The notes under the pieces were generated by a model. That model searched no databases. It had not been told where the DNA came from and was given only the letters and a program-made list of their open reading frames with translations. From Clostridia bacterium (GTDB lineage: Bacteria; Bacillota; Clostridia; TANB77; CAG-465), in the NCBI GenBank assembly GCA_028692955.1, contig JAQUWH010000011.1:1-39339 (forward strand): 39,339 nucleotides of DNA, read 5' to 3'. This document shows, piece by piece, positions 17,053 to 25,893 of the stretch. Made by a program: the position numbers and the translations under genes. Position 1 is the stretch's first letter, and each line of letters begins with the position of its first letter.

Positions 17053-19048
17053 AGGAAATACAAAAAAACAACATTCAGGTCCAATGGGTGGAGGTCCAAG
17101 ATTTGGTGGTGTGGCAGATAAGCCAAAAGAATTCTCTAAAACATTGAAAAGATTAATCAGATATATTGGAAAATATAATAAAGTGATTATTTTAGTAATT
17201 GTTGTATTAATCTTTTCTACTGTACTATCTACGCTATCCCCTAAAGTATTAGGTAAAGCAACTACTGAACTTGGAAATAATGTAATACAAAAAGTTGCCT
17301 ATTCCCAAATGAAAGGCTATCTTGCTGCTATACCTGAACAAATGAAAGTAGCAATACCAGAAAATGCAACAATTCAGACATTAATTGATATGAAAGTGAT
17401 TCCACAAGAAGCAGCAGATAAATTACCTGAAATGGTAAAGAGCGTTTCACTTACTGTAGAGCCAACTATAAATTATGATTACATTGCAAAGATTCTATTA
17501 ATTATACTTGCTATGTACTTTACTAGTGCATTATTTTCTTACATTTCGACAAGAAGTATGGCATATATTGCACAAAAAGTTACTTATGGTTTAAGAAAAG
17601 AAATAGATGAAAAATTAGATAGATTACCACTTAAGTTTTTTGATAAACATACACATGGTGAAATACTTAGTCGTGTTACCAATGATGTAGATACTGTAAG
17701 TAGTACATTGGAACAGACTATTGTACAGATATTACAATCTGTATTTACGATTATTGGAATTCTTGTAATGATGATCTCGATTAGTTTAAGTATGGCTGGC
17801 GTTGCTATACTAATTGTTCCAGTTAGCCTTATATTTATTACTGCTATCATTAAAATGTCTCAAAAGTATTTTATGAGACAACAAAGAGTCATTGGTGAAT
17901 TAAATGGTCATGTAGAAGAAACATATTCGGGTAATTTAGTCATTCAAGCTTTTAATATGCAAAAAGAAGAAATTAATCAATTTAATTCTATTAATGGAGA
18001 ACTATATAGATGTGGATGGAAATCACAATTTTTATCTGGTCTTATGATGCCAATCATCAATGGTATTAGTAATCTTGGTTATGTGGGAATTTGTGTCCTT
18101 GGTGCAAAACTTGCTATTGAAGGTAAAATGACAATTGGTAATATTCAAGCATTTGTTCAATATACACATCAATTTACACAACCAATTGGTCAAACTGCTA
18201 ATATGTTAAATTTAGTTCAAGGTGCAGTAGCTGCAGCAGAACGTGTATTTGAAATATTAGATGAGACAGAAGAAGAACCAGATAAAGTGGATTCTATTAA
18301 AATTGGAAACGAAGCAAAAACAGTTACTTTTGACAAGGTAGCCTTTAGTTATGAAAAAGATCAAAAGTTAATTGAAAATTGGAGTTTAGAAGTAAATGAA
18401 GGCCAAACAGTTGCAATTGTTGGACCTACAGGAGCTGGTAAAACTACAATTGTAAATTTATTAATGAGATTTTATGAAATAAGTGGTGGACAGATTAAAA
18501 TTAATGGTGTATCGACAAAAGATATGTCAAGAAATGATTTAAGAACGATGTTTTCTATGGTTTTACAAGATACTTGGTTATTTAATGGTACAATCAAAGA
18601 AAATTTAAGATATGGAAGACAAGAGGCAACAGATGAAGAAATATATGAAGCTACAAAATTAGCACATGCTCATCACTTCATCAAAGCATTACCTGGTGGT
18701 TATGATTTCGTATTAAATGAAGAGGCAAGTAACATATCACAAGGAGAAAAACAATTATTAACCATTGCAAGAGCGATTGTAGCAAATTCTCCAATCTTAA
18801 TTCTTGATGAAGCAACAAGTAATGTTGACACCAGAACAGAAGAATTGATACAAAAAGCAATGAATAAATTGATGGAAGGAAGAACAAGCTTTGTGATTGC
18901 TCATAGACTTTCTACGATAAAGAATGCGGATGTTATATTATATATGGAGCATGGAAGAATCATAGAACGTGGTACACATGATGTGTTACTAAAAAAAGAC
19001 GGAGCCTATGCTAAATTATATAACAGTCAGTTTAGTGAAGATGCTTAA
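17042..19048 (+). CDS. Heterodimeric ABC exporter, catalytic subunit (BmrD/EfrB-like)
   Basis: 668 residues, starting at GTG 17042 with GAGGAGG 9 nt upstream. The N-terminal tail is Gly/Pro-rich (GPMGGGPRFGG). An unusually long loop of about 80 residues lies between the first two transmembrane helices (AIPEQMKVAIPENAT), as in BmrD/EfrB partners. In the ATPase domain Walker A is GPTGAGKTT near residue 460 and Walker B is ILILDEATSNVD near 585 with the catalytic Glu. The signature is altered to ISQGEKQ. The partner has Asp in place of this Glu but keeps FSGGQ. So one composite ATP site should be active and one degenerate, as known for this class. A hairpin at 19056 follows. Confidence 0.93.
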   Translation: MENKGNTKKQHSGPMGGGPRFGGVADKPKEFSKTLKRLIRYIGKYNKVIILVIVVLIFSTVLSTLSPKVLGKATTELGNNVIQKVAYSQMKGYLAAIPEQMKVAIPENATIQTLIDMKVIPQEAADKLPEMVKSVSLTVEPTINYDYIAKILLIILAMYFTSALFSYISTRSMAYIAQKVTYGLRKEIDEKLDRLPLKFFDKHTHGEILSRVTNDVDTVSSTLEQTIVQILQSVFTIIGILVMMISISLSMAGVAILIVPVSLIFITAIIKMSQKYFMRQQRVIGELNGHVEETYSGNLVIQAFNMQKEEINQFNSINGELYRCGWKSQFLSGLMMPIINGISNLGYVGICVLGAKLAIEGKMTIGNIQAFVQYTHQFTQPIGQTANMLNLVQGAVAAAERVFEILDETEEEPDKVDSIKIGNEAKTVTFDKVAFSYEKDQKLIENWSLEVNEGQTVAIVGPTGAGKTTIVNLLMRFYEISGGQIKINGVSTKDMSRNDLRTMFSMVLQDTWLFNGTIKENLRYGRQEATDEEIYEATKLAHAHHFIKALPGGYDFVLNEEASNISQGEKQLLTIARAIVANSPILILDEATSNVDTRTEELIQKAMNKLMEGRTSFVIAHRLSTIKNADVILYMEHGRIIERGTHDVLLKKDGAYAKLYNSQFSEDA

Positions 19049-19055
19049 AAAATAG

Positions 19056-19090
19056 AATCAATCCCGTTGATAAATTCAATGGGATTGATT
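19056..19090 (+). terminator. Hairpin after the ABC exporter operon
   Basis: The 15-bp stem 19056-19070 with 19076-19090 has one wobble and a 5-nt loop. No T run follows downstream, and its right arm touches the -35 box of the next gene. Confidence 0.5.
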
Positions 19091-19117
19091 GCACTTCTAA
19101 ATTAAATATGGTATAAT
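19089..19117 (+). promoter_or_regulatory. Promoter of the second metallophosphoesterase
   Basis: TTGCAC (19089-19094) and TATAAT (19112-19117) are separated by 17 bp, with extended TGG. Confidence 0.75.
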
Positions 19118-19172
19118 CAACAATAGGAAACATTGTAGTAGTAAATTTAACTAAATGACAAGGAGAATCAAT

Positions 19173-20012
19173 ATGAAATTTGCAATTATTTCTGACATTC
19201 ATTCCAATCTTGAGGCATTAAAAGCGACATTAAATGATATCAGCAAAAGAGACGTGGACAAGATTATCTGTATTGGTGATATTATAGCAAAGGGAACTCA
19301 TGTTAAAGAATGTTTAGATTTAGTGAGACAACATTGTGATATTGTTATACAAGGAAATTGTGATAGGCACTTTTCAGCAACTCATGATTTAACGGATCCA
19401 TTTTTTTCCGAACAAGAAAAAACGAGAATACAATATAACCAGTCACGACTAACAATGGAAGATAGAGAATACCTATCTAATTTACCCTTTTGTTTTGAAT
19501 TCTATATGAGTGGCAGCTATGTAAGGTTATTTCATGCTACCCCACAAAGGGATAATATACCACTGATTAATCTAGATAGTATACAAGATAAATATAACAT
19601 GTTTTTGCCTACTGAAAAAACAGTAACACAGAAAATAGCTGATGTGGTAATCTATGGACATATCCATCATCCTTATATGGATAGACTATATAATAAAACT
19701 TTAATTAATGTGGGGAGTGTAGGGAATTCTTTCGATGTTATTAGAAATGATATGAAAGATAGTGATATATTGGAAACGACAAGAAGTAATTACTTAATCA
19801 TTGAAGGCAAGTATGGAAGTACTGAGTACCATGATGATATTACTTTCCAATTTATTAGAGTGCCTTATGACATTGACAAGGAATTGAAAGATGAAAATTT
19901 GAATATTGAAAAGGAAAATCATCGTTGTGAACTTATTCAAGGAAAATATAGAGATATGAGCAAGATTAATGCTTATTATACAAAACTTGGCATAGATATT
20001 AATAAAATATAA
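19173..20012 (+). CDS. YfcE-type metallophosphoesterase (paralogue of 11533)
   Basis: 279 residues of the calcineurin-like phosphoesterase family. Metal motifs: D8-x-H10 (SDIHSN), GD near 35 (CIGDIIAKG), GNCD in VIQGNCDRH, an LFHATP His, and GHIHHP near residue 165. The start at ATG 19173 was chosen because AGGAG (19161-19165) is 7 nt upstream; the in-frame ATG at 19155 lacks one. It matches the protein at 11533 along its length, including the C-terminal YxIIEGxYG and PYDI blocks, but has only one copy of the segment duplicated there. It is monocistronic. Substrate unknown; the long C-terminal extension is shared only with its paralogue here. Confidence 0.88.
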   Translation: MKFAIISDIHSNLEALKATLNDISKRDVDKIICIGDIIAKGTHVKECLDLVRQHCDIVIQGNCDRHFSATHDLTDPFFSEQEKTRIQYNQSRLTMEDREYLSNLPFCFEFYMSGSYVRLFHATPQRDNIPLINLDSIQDKYNMFLPTEKTVTQKIADVVIYGHIHHPYMDRLYNKTLINVGSVGNSFDVIRNDMKDSDILETTRSNYLIIEGKYGSTEYHDDITFQFIRVPYDIDKELKDENLNIEKENHRCELIQGKYRDMSKINAYYTKLGIDINKI

Positions 20013-20013
20013 G

Positions 20014-20056
20014 AAAGAGGGCATTCTAATTTTTTAGTTAGAAATGCCCTCTTTTA
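20014..20056. terminator. Bidirectional terminator, phosphoesterase and ferritin-like genes
   Basis: AAAGAGGGCATT (20014-20025) pairs with AATGCCCTCTTT (20043-20054), extended by CTAA/TTAG with one bulge. T runs follow on the plus strand and A-rich sequence serves the other. Confidence 0.85.
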
Positions 20057-20058
20057 TC

Positions 20059-20595
20059 TTATTTTTGGGTAAGTGCATCAAGCATTGCATTAAACATAGC
20101 AAGATGTGATTCTTCATCTTCCACAATACGCATTAGTATGTCTTTAATACTAGTATCTTCTGTTGTATTGATAATATCATTATACATTTTGATAGTATCC
20201 TCTTCTAGGAATATGTTGTATTTAATAAATTCTATTGGATCTGTTATATATCTAATATTATTTGTTGACCAAGCGTTACAGATATTGATATTGTTATCTA
20301 TGTAAGTACAAAATTTTGGATTAACACCGAGTTGGATGAGAATACCAGAAAGTATTTCTAAATGGTGCATTTCTTTTATTGCTATTCTTTCTAGTATTTT
20401 ATAAAATATTTTATCGATTGGATTCATGATAAAACTCTGGTAAATATATTGAGTACTAGCAGTAAATTCACCTTTTGAACCAGCATAGGCATCGATTAAC
20501 ATTTTCCTTATGTTCGCTTCCTTTTTTATAACACTCACTTCTGGATAAGGTGTTTTTATCTCAAAGTTTTCATAATTTATATTTTCTAAATTCAT
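20059..20595 (-). CDS. Ferritin-like/rubrerythrin-type di-metal protein
   Basis: 178 residues forming a four-helix bundle. The di-iron or di-manganese ligands are visible: E43 (GSKGEFTA), E75-x2-H78 (IKEMHH), E131 (FLEED) and E161-x2-H164 (DEESH). No rubredoxin-like cysteines are present, so it is not a complete rubrerythrin. Candidates are a peroxide-detoxifying ferritin-like protein or a spore-coat manganese-catalase-like (CotJC-type) protein. The ATG at 20595 is preferred because AGGTG sits 6 nt upstream; an upstream GTG (20604) is part of that ribosome binding site. It converges on the phosphoesterase gene. Oxidative-stress or spore role is inferred. Confidence 0.8.
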   Translation of the reverse strand: MNLENINYENFEIKTPYPEVSVIKKEANIRKMLIDAYAGSKGEFTASTQYIYQSFIMNPIDKIFYKILERIAIKEMHHLEILSGILIQLGVNPKFCTYIDNNINICNAWSTNNIRYITDPIEFIKYNIFLEEDTIKMYNDIINTTEDTSIKDILMRIVEDEESHLAMFNAMLDALTQK

Positions 20596-20696
20596 TGGTA
20601 TCACCTAAAGAATCATATGACACAAAATAGCATATTATTACATCTATATATTGTATAATAATTGATAAGTTAAATATAATATTAATACATATCTAA

Positions 20697-20725
20697 TTGA
20701 CAAAATGGCGTATATAGAATATAAT
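20697..20725 (+). promoter_or_regulatory. Promoter of the AI-2E-family permease
   Basis: TTGACA (20697-20702) and TATAAT (20720-20725) are separated by 17 bp, a perfect consensus. Confidence 0.85.
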
Positions 20726-20760
20726 TGAAACATATATAATGAAAATGAGGAGAAAAATAA

Positions 20761-21915
20761 ATGAAAATAGAAGATAAGAAATTTGATTTTAAATTTTTGA
20801 ACTTTATGCTATATTTTGGATTTGCAGTTGCTATTTACTTTTTGCTAAAAAATATAGGTATTATGGATAAAATAGTTCAAGCAATAGGAGCGCTGGTACC
20901 AGTTTTTCTTGGTATTGTACTTTGCTGGATTTCGAGTCCACTTACCAATCGATTAAGAAAAATGGGATTTGGTAAGAATTTATCTGCCATACTTTCACTT
21001 GTGATTATATTTGGATTAATTATAGTAGTATTTTCAATCGTAGTACCCTTGTTTGTATCGGAATTTAGTAGTTTAGTAAAAGATTTTCCTAATATCTACG
21101 ATAATATAGTAGACAAAATAAATCCTTTCATGAATGAAAAATTGAACATTGAAAGTAATATAAAACACTTTAATGAAATTATTTCTAAAGATATGATTTT
21201 AGATAATTTAGATAATATACTCACATATTCAATATCAACATTACAAAGTGTGTTTTCATTCTTTGTAACAATTGGTACAACAATTGTGGTGTCTTTCTTT
21301 ATGGTAAAAGATATGGATAAATTTAAAGAAAGATTAATGATGTTCTTTTCTAGAAATGGAAAAGGTGGTAAGACATACAAGATGCTAACGCAAATAGATG
21401 GCGCTGTTATGTCTTATGTAAAAGGTACTATTTTAGATAGTATTATTGTTGGTATCCTAACAACAATTGCTTGTATGATACTTGGACTTGATTATGCGGT
21501 TGTGTTTGGTATTTTAATTACAATATTAAATTTAATACCATATATTGGGGCATTACTTTCAGAACTAATTGTTGCATTATATGCTTTAACAGTAGGTGGA
21601 CCAGTATTTGCTTTAATTACTTTTGCTTGTCTATTACTCGTACAATTAATCGATGCTAACATTTTACAACCTAATATTATAGGAAAATCTGTTAATCTAC
21701 ATCCAGTTGTGGTAATTGGAGGATTAATCGTATTTAATTTACTATTTGGTATTGTTGGTATGATTATTGCTATGCCAGTACTTGCAATTGGAAAAATTAT
21801 CATTGAATACAAATTTAGTGTACAATTTGATGAGATAGAAACAAAAGCTGATGTGGCAAAAAGCAAGAAAGAAAACAGAATTAAAAATAAAGAGGAAAAA
21901 GAAATTAAAAAATAA
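20761..21915 (+). CDS. AI-2E/PerM-family transporter
   Basis: 384-residue integral membrane protein of the AI-2E exporter superfamily (YdiK/PerM/YtvI-like). It has two N-terminal helices (about residues 15-60), a further helix pair near 75-100, and a soluble middle segment. A C-terminal helical cluster holds the family block ILNLIPYIGALLSE near 255-270 and the ILQPNIIGKSVNLHPVVV motif near 300-320. The cytoplasmic tail is highly charged (Lys/Glu). GAGGAG precedes the ATG at 20761, and the promoter is perfect. Members export autoinducer-2 or act as Na+/H+ antiporters; the substrate cannot be told here. It appears to be a single-gene unit. Confidence 0.9.
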   Translation: MKIEDKKFDFKFLNFMLYFGFAVAIYFLLKNIGIMDKIVQAIGALVPVFLGIVLCWISSPLTNRLRKMGFGKNLSAILSLVIIFGLIIVVFSIVVPLFVSEFSSLVKDFPNIYDNIVDKINPFMNEKLNIESNIKHFNEIISKDMILDNLDNILTYSISTLQSVFSFFVTIGTTIVVSFFMVKDMDKFKERLMMFFSRNGKGGKTYKMLTQIDGAVMSYVKGTILDSIIVGILTTIACMILGLDYAVVFGILITILNLIPYIGALLSELIVALYALTVGGPVFALITFACLLLVQLIDANILQPNIIGKSVNLHPVVVIGGLIVFNLLFGIVGMIIAMPVLAIGKIIIEYKFSVQFDEIETKADVAKSKKENRIKNKEEKEIKK

Positions 21916-22057
21916 AGGTATTAGCTTAATATCCTTGGCTATAAAATATAAAACCAACTGATTAAATTTAGAACGAAAACAGATAATCATGTGACTTGCA
22001 ATTTAATCATTTATTAGAAATATTACAACTAAAAACAAAAGAGGGAGGAGCATATAA

Positions 22058-22495
22058 GTGAATAAAAGAAATAATGGTATTAGTTTAATCGTTTTGGTTA
22101 TCACAATAGCTATTATGGTCATTATAGCTGCTGCTGTAATTATAACACTCAATAACCAAAATCCTATTGAAAATGCAAAGGAATCAACATTTAAATCAAA
22201 CATACGACAAATGTATGAGGAATTAAATATATATATTTCTGATATGAATTCTACCACCTATGGAGAATTTGATTCCACAAAATTATCTGCAGATGCTACC
22301 AGTGTAACCTATACGGGTAGAGGTGTAGAAATCAAGGAACAAAACATTAAGGAAATCATCACAGTTTTACATCAATTACCTAAATATGATGGTATTGTTT
22401 CAATTGTTAACGGAAAATTAACATTAGCTCAAAACAAATTTTCTGATAATGAAAAAAAATGGTTTGAGGAAGTATTAGGAAATGAAAAACTGTAA
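22058..22495 (+). CDS. Short pilin-like anchored protein
   Basis: 145 residues starting at GTG 22058, with GGGAGGAG 7 nt upstream. The N-terminus NNGISLIVLVITIAIMV followed by Ala/Ile-rich residues matches the pilin-like segment of the protein at 36235, including the NNxNPI motif just after. A prepilin-peptidase-like G-I-S-L junction is present, but the Glu normally at +5 of type IV pilins is missing. The remainder is a short globular or helical region without recognised domain (QMYEELNIYISDM). The stop is followed at once by an out-of-frame remnant of a lectin-like domain (22484-22593), so this may be the truncated front end of a longer surface protein. Function unknown. Confidence 0.75.
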   Translation: MNKRNNGISLIVLVITIAIMVIIAAAVIITLNNQNPIENAKESTFKSNIRQMYEELNIYISDMNSTTYGEFDSTKLSADATSVTYTGRGVEIKEQNIKEIITVLHQLPKYDGIVSIVNGKLTLAQNKFSDNEKKWFEEVLGNEKL

Positions 22496-22593
22496 TCCGA
22501 TACAGAATAGGAATGAATGGTGCTACTGCATTAAACGGTAAAATATATTCTATGAGGATATACAATGTAGATAAGAAACGATTTGGAATATAA
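22484..22593 (+). pseudogene. Remnant of a LamG/concanavalin-like domain C-terminus
   Basis: In a frame different from the preceding gene, about 36 codons read RIGMNGATALNGKIYSMRIY and end at TAA 22591. The GKIYSMRIYN phrase is the usual last strand of LamG/ConA-like domains, which often follow pilin-like anchors in this group of bacteria. There is no start codon or ribosome binding site. A frameshift or internal deletion after the anchor would explain it. The segment is short, so confidence is limited. Confidence 0.45.
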
Positions 22594-22603
22594 ATTAAAT
22601 AGG

Positions 22604-22645
22604 CAAAAGGAATAGTAAAATAGAGTACTATTCCTTTTGTTTTAT
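22604..22645. terminator. Bidirectional terminator, pilin-like and SDR genes
   Basis: CAAAAGGAATAGTA (22604-22617) pairs perfectly with TACTATTCCTTTTG (22626-22639), with an 8-nt loop and a T-rich tail. Confidence 0.85.
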
Positions 22646-23538
22646 ATGATTGTTCCGCCATTGACGTGTATTGTTTGACCAGTAACATACTTTGAATCTT
22701 CTTCACAAGCAAGATATAAATAGGCAGGAGCAACTTCAAATGGTTGACCCGCTCTTTTTAATGGGGTATTGTATCCAAATGTTTCTACCTCTTCTTCAGT
22801 CATGCCACTAAAGATAAGTGGCGTCCATATCGGACCTGGTGCAACTTCGTTGACACGTATTTTTTGCGCTACCAAGGATTTTGCAAGTGATCTAGTAAAA
22901 TTGCTAATTGCACCTTTTGTTGCTGAATAATCAATTAGTCTCTCATTTCCCTGAAAGGCTGTTATAGAAGATGTATTAATAATAGAGCAACCTCCTTTTA
23001 AATAAGGTAGAGCTGTCCTTGTTAAATAGAAATAAGAGAAAAAATTTGTTTCAAAAGTGCGTAATAGTTGTTCTGTCGTAATATCTAATAAACTATTTTG
23101 TGGCATTTGAAAGGCACAATTATTCACTAGTATATCGATTTTATGATATTCATTTATTACTTTAGTTATGATATTCTTTGAAGTTTCTTCTTGTCTTAAA
23201 TCACCTGGTAGTAATAGACAACGTCTTCCATAATCTTCAATACATTTCTTTGTTACATTAGCATCTTCATTTTCTTCTAAATAGGATAGTGCAATATCAC
23301 ATCCTTGCTTGGCAAATAGGATAGCAACTGCTTTACCAATGCCACTATCGCCACCAGTAATGAGCGCTACTTTATTTTGCAATTTATTACCTCTTTCTTG
23401 CTCTGTATTATCAAAAATGGGTAATGGATGAATCGCTTGTTCTATCCCTGGTTGTGATTCTTGTGTTTGTTTTGGGAATTGTATGGGTATTTGTTCTTTT
23501 TTTTCTTTATTACCTAAAACTGGAATTTCTGGATACAT
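22642..23538 (-). CDS. SDR-family oxidoreductase (GSP39/YhdF-like)
   Basis: 298-residue short-chain dehydrogenase. The NAD(P) motif TGGDSGIG is at residues 61-68. NNCAFQ lies near 139, catalytic Ser191 in NTSSITAF, and Tyr204/Lys208 in DYSATKGA. The C-terminus YVTGQTIHVNGG is typical. A 50-residue N-terminal extension rich in Pro/Gln (IPIQFPKQTQ) is characteristic of the general-stress-protein 39/glucose-dehydrogenase-like subgroup. AGGAGG lies before the ATG at 23538. It is divergent from recD2 and convergent with the pilin-like gene. The natural substrate is not known; stress-linked alcohol or sugar oxidation is inferred. Confidence 0.92.
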   Translation of the reverse strand: MYPEIPVLGNKEKKEQIPIQFPKQTQESQPGIEQAIHPLPIFDNTEQERGNKLQNKVALITGGDSGIGKAVAILFAKQGCDIALSYLEENEDANVTKKCIEDYGRRCLLLPGDLRQEETSKNIITKVINEYHKIDILVNNCAFQMPQNSLLDITTEQLLRTFETNFFSYFYLTRTALPYLKGGCSIINTSSITAFQGNERLIDYSATKGAISNFTRSLAKSLVAQKIRVNEVAPGPIWTPLIFSGMTEEEVETFGYNTPLKRAGQPFEVAPAYLYLACEEDSKYVTGQTIHVNGGTII

Positions 23539-23611
23539 ATATATTTACCTCCTTGTACAAAATTAGTATGTGATGTTTTAGTAAAATTATGAAAGTAATC
23601 AAACATTTGTA

Positions 23612-23640
23612 TTGAAAAAACGTTCTTTTTGTAATATAAT
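23612..23640 (+). promoter_or_regulatory. Promoter of recD2
   Basis: TTGAAA (23612-23617) and TATAAT (23635-23640) are separated by 17 bp. Confidence 0.8.
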
Positions 23641-23666
23641 AATGCTAGCAATTTAAGGGAGAAAAT

Positions 23667-25853
23667 ATGAAAATAGAAGGAAAAGTAGCAACGATAATCT
23701 TTAAGAACTCTACTAATTCGTGGACAGTCATGCTATTAAAAAGAGATAAGGGATACATCACTGCTGTAGGGGAAACACAAGATTTAGAAGTAGGAGATGA
23801 ACTGGAATTAGAGGGAGAAGAAACGACACATAAGGTATATGGAGAACAATTTCAATTTACTACTTACAAAAAACTATTACCAAAAACAGATGCGGCTTTA
23901 ATACAATATATTGCAGAGAATATAAAAGGAGTGGGTAAGAAGACTGCTGCTTTAATTGTTGATTTATTTGGTGAAGAAACGGTGAATACCATTCGTTATA
24001 CCCCTAGTAAGTTAAACGATATTAAAGGGCTAAATGAAACAAAAATAGATGATTTAAATCGCTTTTTTAATGAAGAATGGGAAAAATGGAATGTCATTGA
24101 ATATTTGAGTAGTTTTAATATATCAGTTGTTACGGCTAATAAAATATATCAAACATTAGGTAGTGATACTGTCAAGATTGTAAAAGAAAATCCATATAGT
24201 TTAATTGATTTTGTAAAAAAACTTGATTTTAAAACCGTAGACGAAATTGGTAAAAGTTTAGGTGTTAATTTAGATAGTGATCAAAGGGTGGATACTGGAA
24301 TTGTCTATGCTATTAATAAAGTAACTGAATTTGGGCATACTTGTGTAGAAGAAGAAAATTTAATAAAATTTGCTTCTGATATATTAGAAGTGGGGACCAA
24401 AGAGATAAAAAATGGAATCACACGCCTCATCCTAAATAGTAAGCTATATATGCAAACGATTGATGAGAAAAATTATATCTTTAAAAGAAGTTTCTATCTT
24501 GCAGAAGAAAATATTGCAAGTAACATTCTACTTCGTGCCAAAGATAAACCATTGGGAGTGGATTATACAAAACAAATTGAAAATGTTAGTAAAAGAAATG
24601 CAATAGAATTATCAAAAGAACAAAAAGAAGCTATTTCAAACTCGTTAAATAACAAATTAACTATCATTACTGGTGGACCTGGAACTGGTAAAACTACGAT
24701 TATTAAATGTATCATTGATATATTAGAAGAAATGAAAAAAGAGTATGTTCTTTGTGCACCAACTGGTAGAGCTGCAAAAAGGATTAAGGAAACTACTGGT
24801 AAAGAGGCAAAAACTTTACATAGATTGCTTGAAATTACAAAGGTAGATGACAATGATGTAGATATGTTCTATGAACTTCCTGTTACACCGATTGACACGG
24901 ATGTAGTAATTGTAGATGAAGCTTCTATGATTGATTGCATGTTAATGAATAATCTATTTAAAGCTTTGAACTCTTCTACACAGGTTATTATGGTAGGGGA
25001 TGTAAACCAATTACCTTCGGTAGGTGCTGGTAATGTGTTAAAAGATATTATTCATTCAAATGTCATTAATACTGTGTATTTAAAACATATTTATAGACAA
25101 AGTGCAATGAGTGATATTATTGTGAATGCTCATAGAGTCAATGAAGGAGAGTATCCGGAATTTAAAACAAAAGATACAGATTTATTCTATATCAAAACAG
25201 ATAGTATAGAGTCAACACTTGCTGAAATATCATCCTTGATTTCTTATAGAATTGAAAGCTTTGCTACGCTTAACGTATTAAAAGATTTACAAGTACTAAC
25301 ACCTATGAAAAAGACACAATTAGGTACGATTGAATTGAATACATTAATACAAGAAGTGTTAAATCCAAAAGCAACGACTAAAAAAGAGAAAGAATTTAAT
25401 GGGAAAATATATCGTGAAGGAGATAAAGTCATGCAGATAATCAATAATTACGATAAAAAGTTTGCGATTAATGGTGATTTTTTTGATGGAATCTATAATG
25501 GGGATATAGGATATATCAAATCAATTGATAATGTAAATCAAAAATTAATAGTGTTATTTGATGAAGAAAAAGAAGTAGTCTATGAATTTGATGAACTTGA
25601 TCAATTAGAGCATGCCTTTGCCGTAACGATTCATAAGTCACAAGGTAGTGAATTTGATTACGTGATACTTCCTTTATACACTGGTTATCAAAAGCTATTT
25701 ACTAGAAATTTGTTATACACTGCTATGACAAGAGCAAAAAAAATGCTAGTAATTGTTGGTAGTACTAACATTATCAATTATATGGTAGATAATATTGAAT
25801 CAAAAAATAGGATAACAGGACTGACGGCAAAAATAGTGGCTAAAAAAGGATAA
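23667..25853 (+). CDS. recD2: ATP-dependent DNA helicase RecD2
   Basis: Superfamily 1B 5'-3' helicase of 728 residues, used in DNA repair in bacteria without a RecBCD partner. The long N-terminal region carries helix-hairpin-helix-type sequence (IKGVGKKTAALIVDLF near residue 90) that separates RecD2 from RecD1. Walker A GGPGTGKTT is near residue 335, VDEAS near 415, GDVNQLPSVGAG follows, and the C-terminal motif VTIHKSQGSEFD is near 650. AGGGAG lies 7 nt before the ATG at 23667. No recB or recC homologue is adjacent. The gene ends at a bidirectional hairpin. All helicase motifs appear intact. Confidence 0.95.
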   Translation: MKIEGKVATIIFKNSTNSWTVMLLKRDKGYITAVGETQDLEVGDELELEGEETTHKVYGEQFQFTTYKKLLPKTDAALIQYIAENIKGVGKKTAALIVDLFGEETVNTIRYTPSKLNDIKGLNETKIDDLNRFFNEEWEKWNVIEYLSSFNISVVTANKIYQTLGSDTVKIVKENPYSLIDFVKKLDFKTVDEIGKSLGVNLDSDQRVDTGIVYAINKVTEFGHTCVEEENLIKFASDILEVGTKEIKNGITRLILNSKLYMQTIDEKNYIFKRSFYLAEENIASNILLRAKDKPLGVDYTKQIENVSKRNAIELSKEQKEAISNSLNNKLTIITGGPGTGKTTIIKCIIDILEEMKKEYVLCAPTGRAAKRIKETTGKEAKTLHRLLEITKVDDNDVDMFYELPVTPIDTDVVIVDEASMIDCMLMNNLFKALNSSTQVIMVGDVNQLPSVGAGNVLKDIIHSNVINTVYLKHIYRQSAMSDIIVNAHRVNEGEYPEFKTKDTDLFYIKTDSIESTLAEISSLISYRIESFATLNVLKDLQVLTPMKKTQLGTIELNTLIQEVLNPKATTKKEKEFNGKIYREGDKVMQIINNYDKKFAINGDFFDGIYNGDIGYIKSIDNVNQKLIVLFDEEKEVVYEFDELDQLEHAFAVTIHKSQGSEFDYVILPLYTGYQKLFTRNLLYTAMTRAKKMLVIVGSTNIINYMVDNIESKNRITGLTAKIVAKKG

Positions 25854-25861
25854 GATATATG

Positions 25862-25893
25862 AATGAAGAGCAAAAAACTTTGCTCTTCATTTT
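25862..25893. terminator. Bidirectional terminator, recD2 and 186-residue gene
   Basis: AATGAAGAGCAAA (25862-25874) pairs perfectly with TTTGCTCTTCATT (25879-25891) through a 4-nt loop. The right arm overlaps the stop of the minus-strand gene. Confidence 0.8.
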
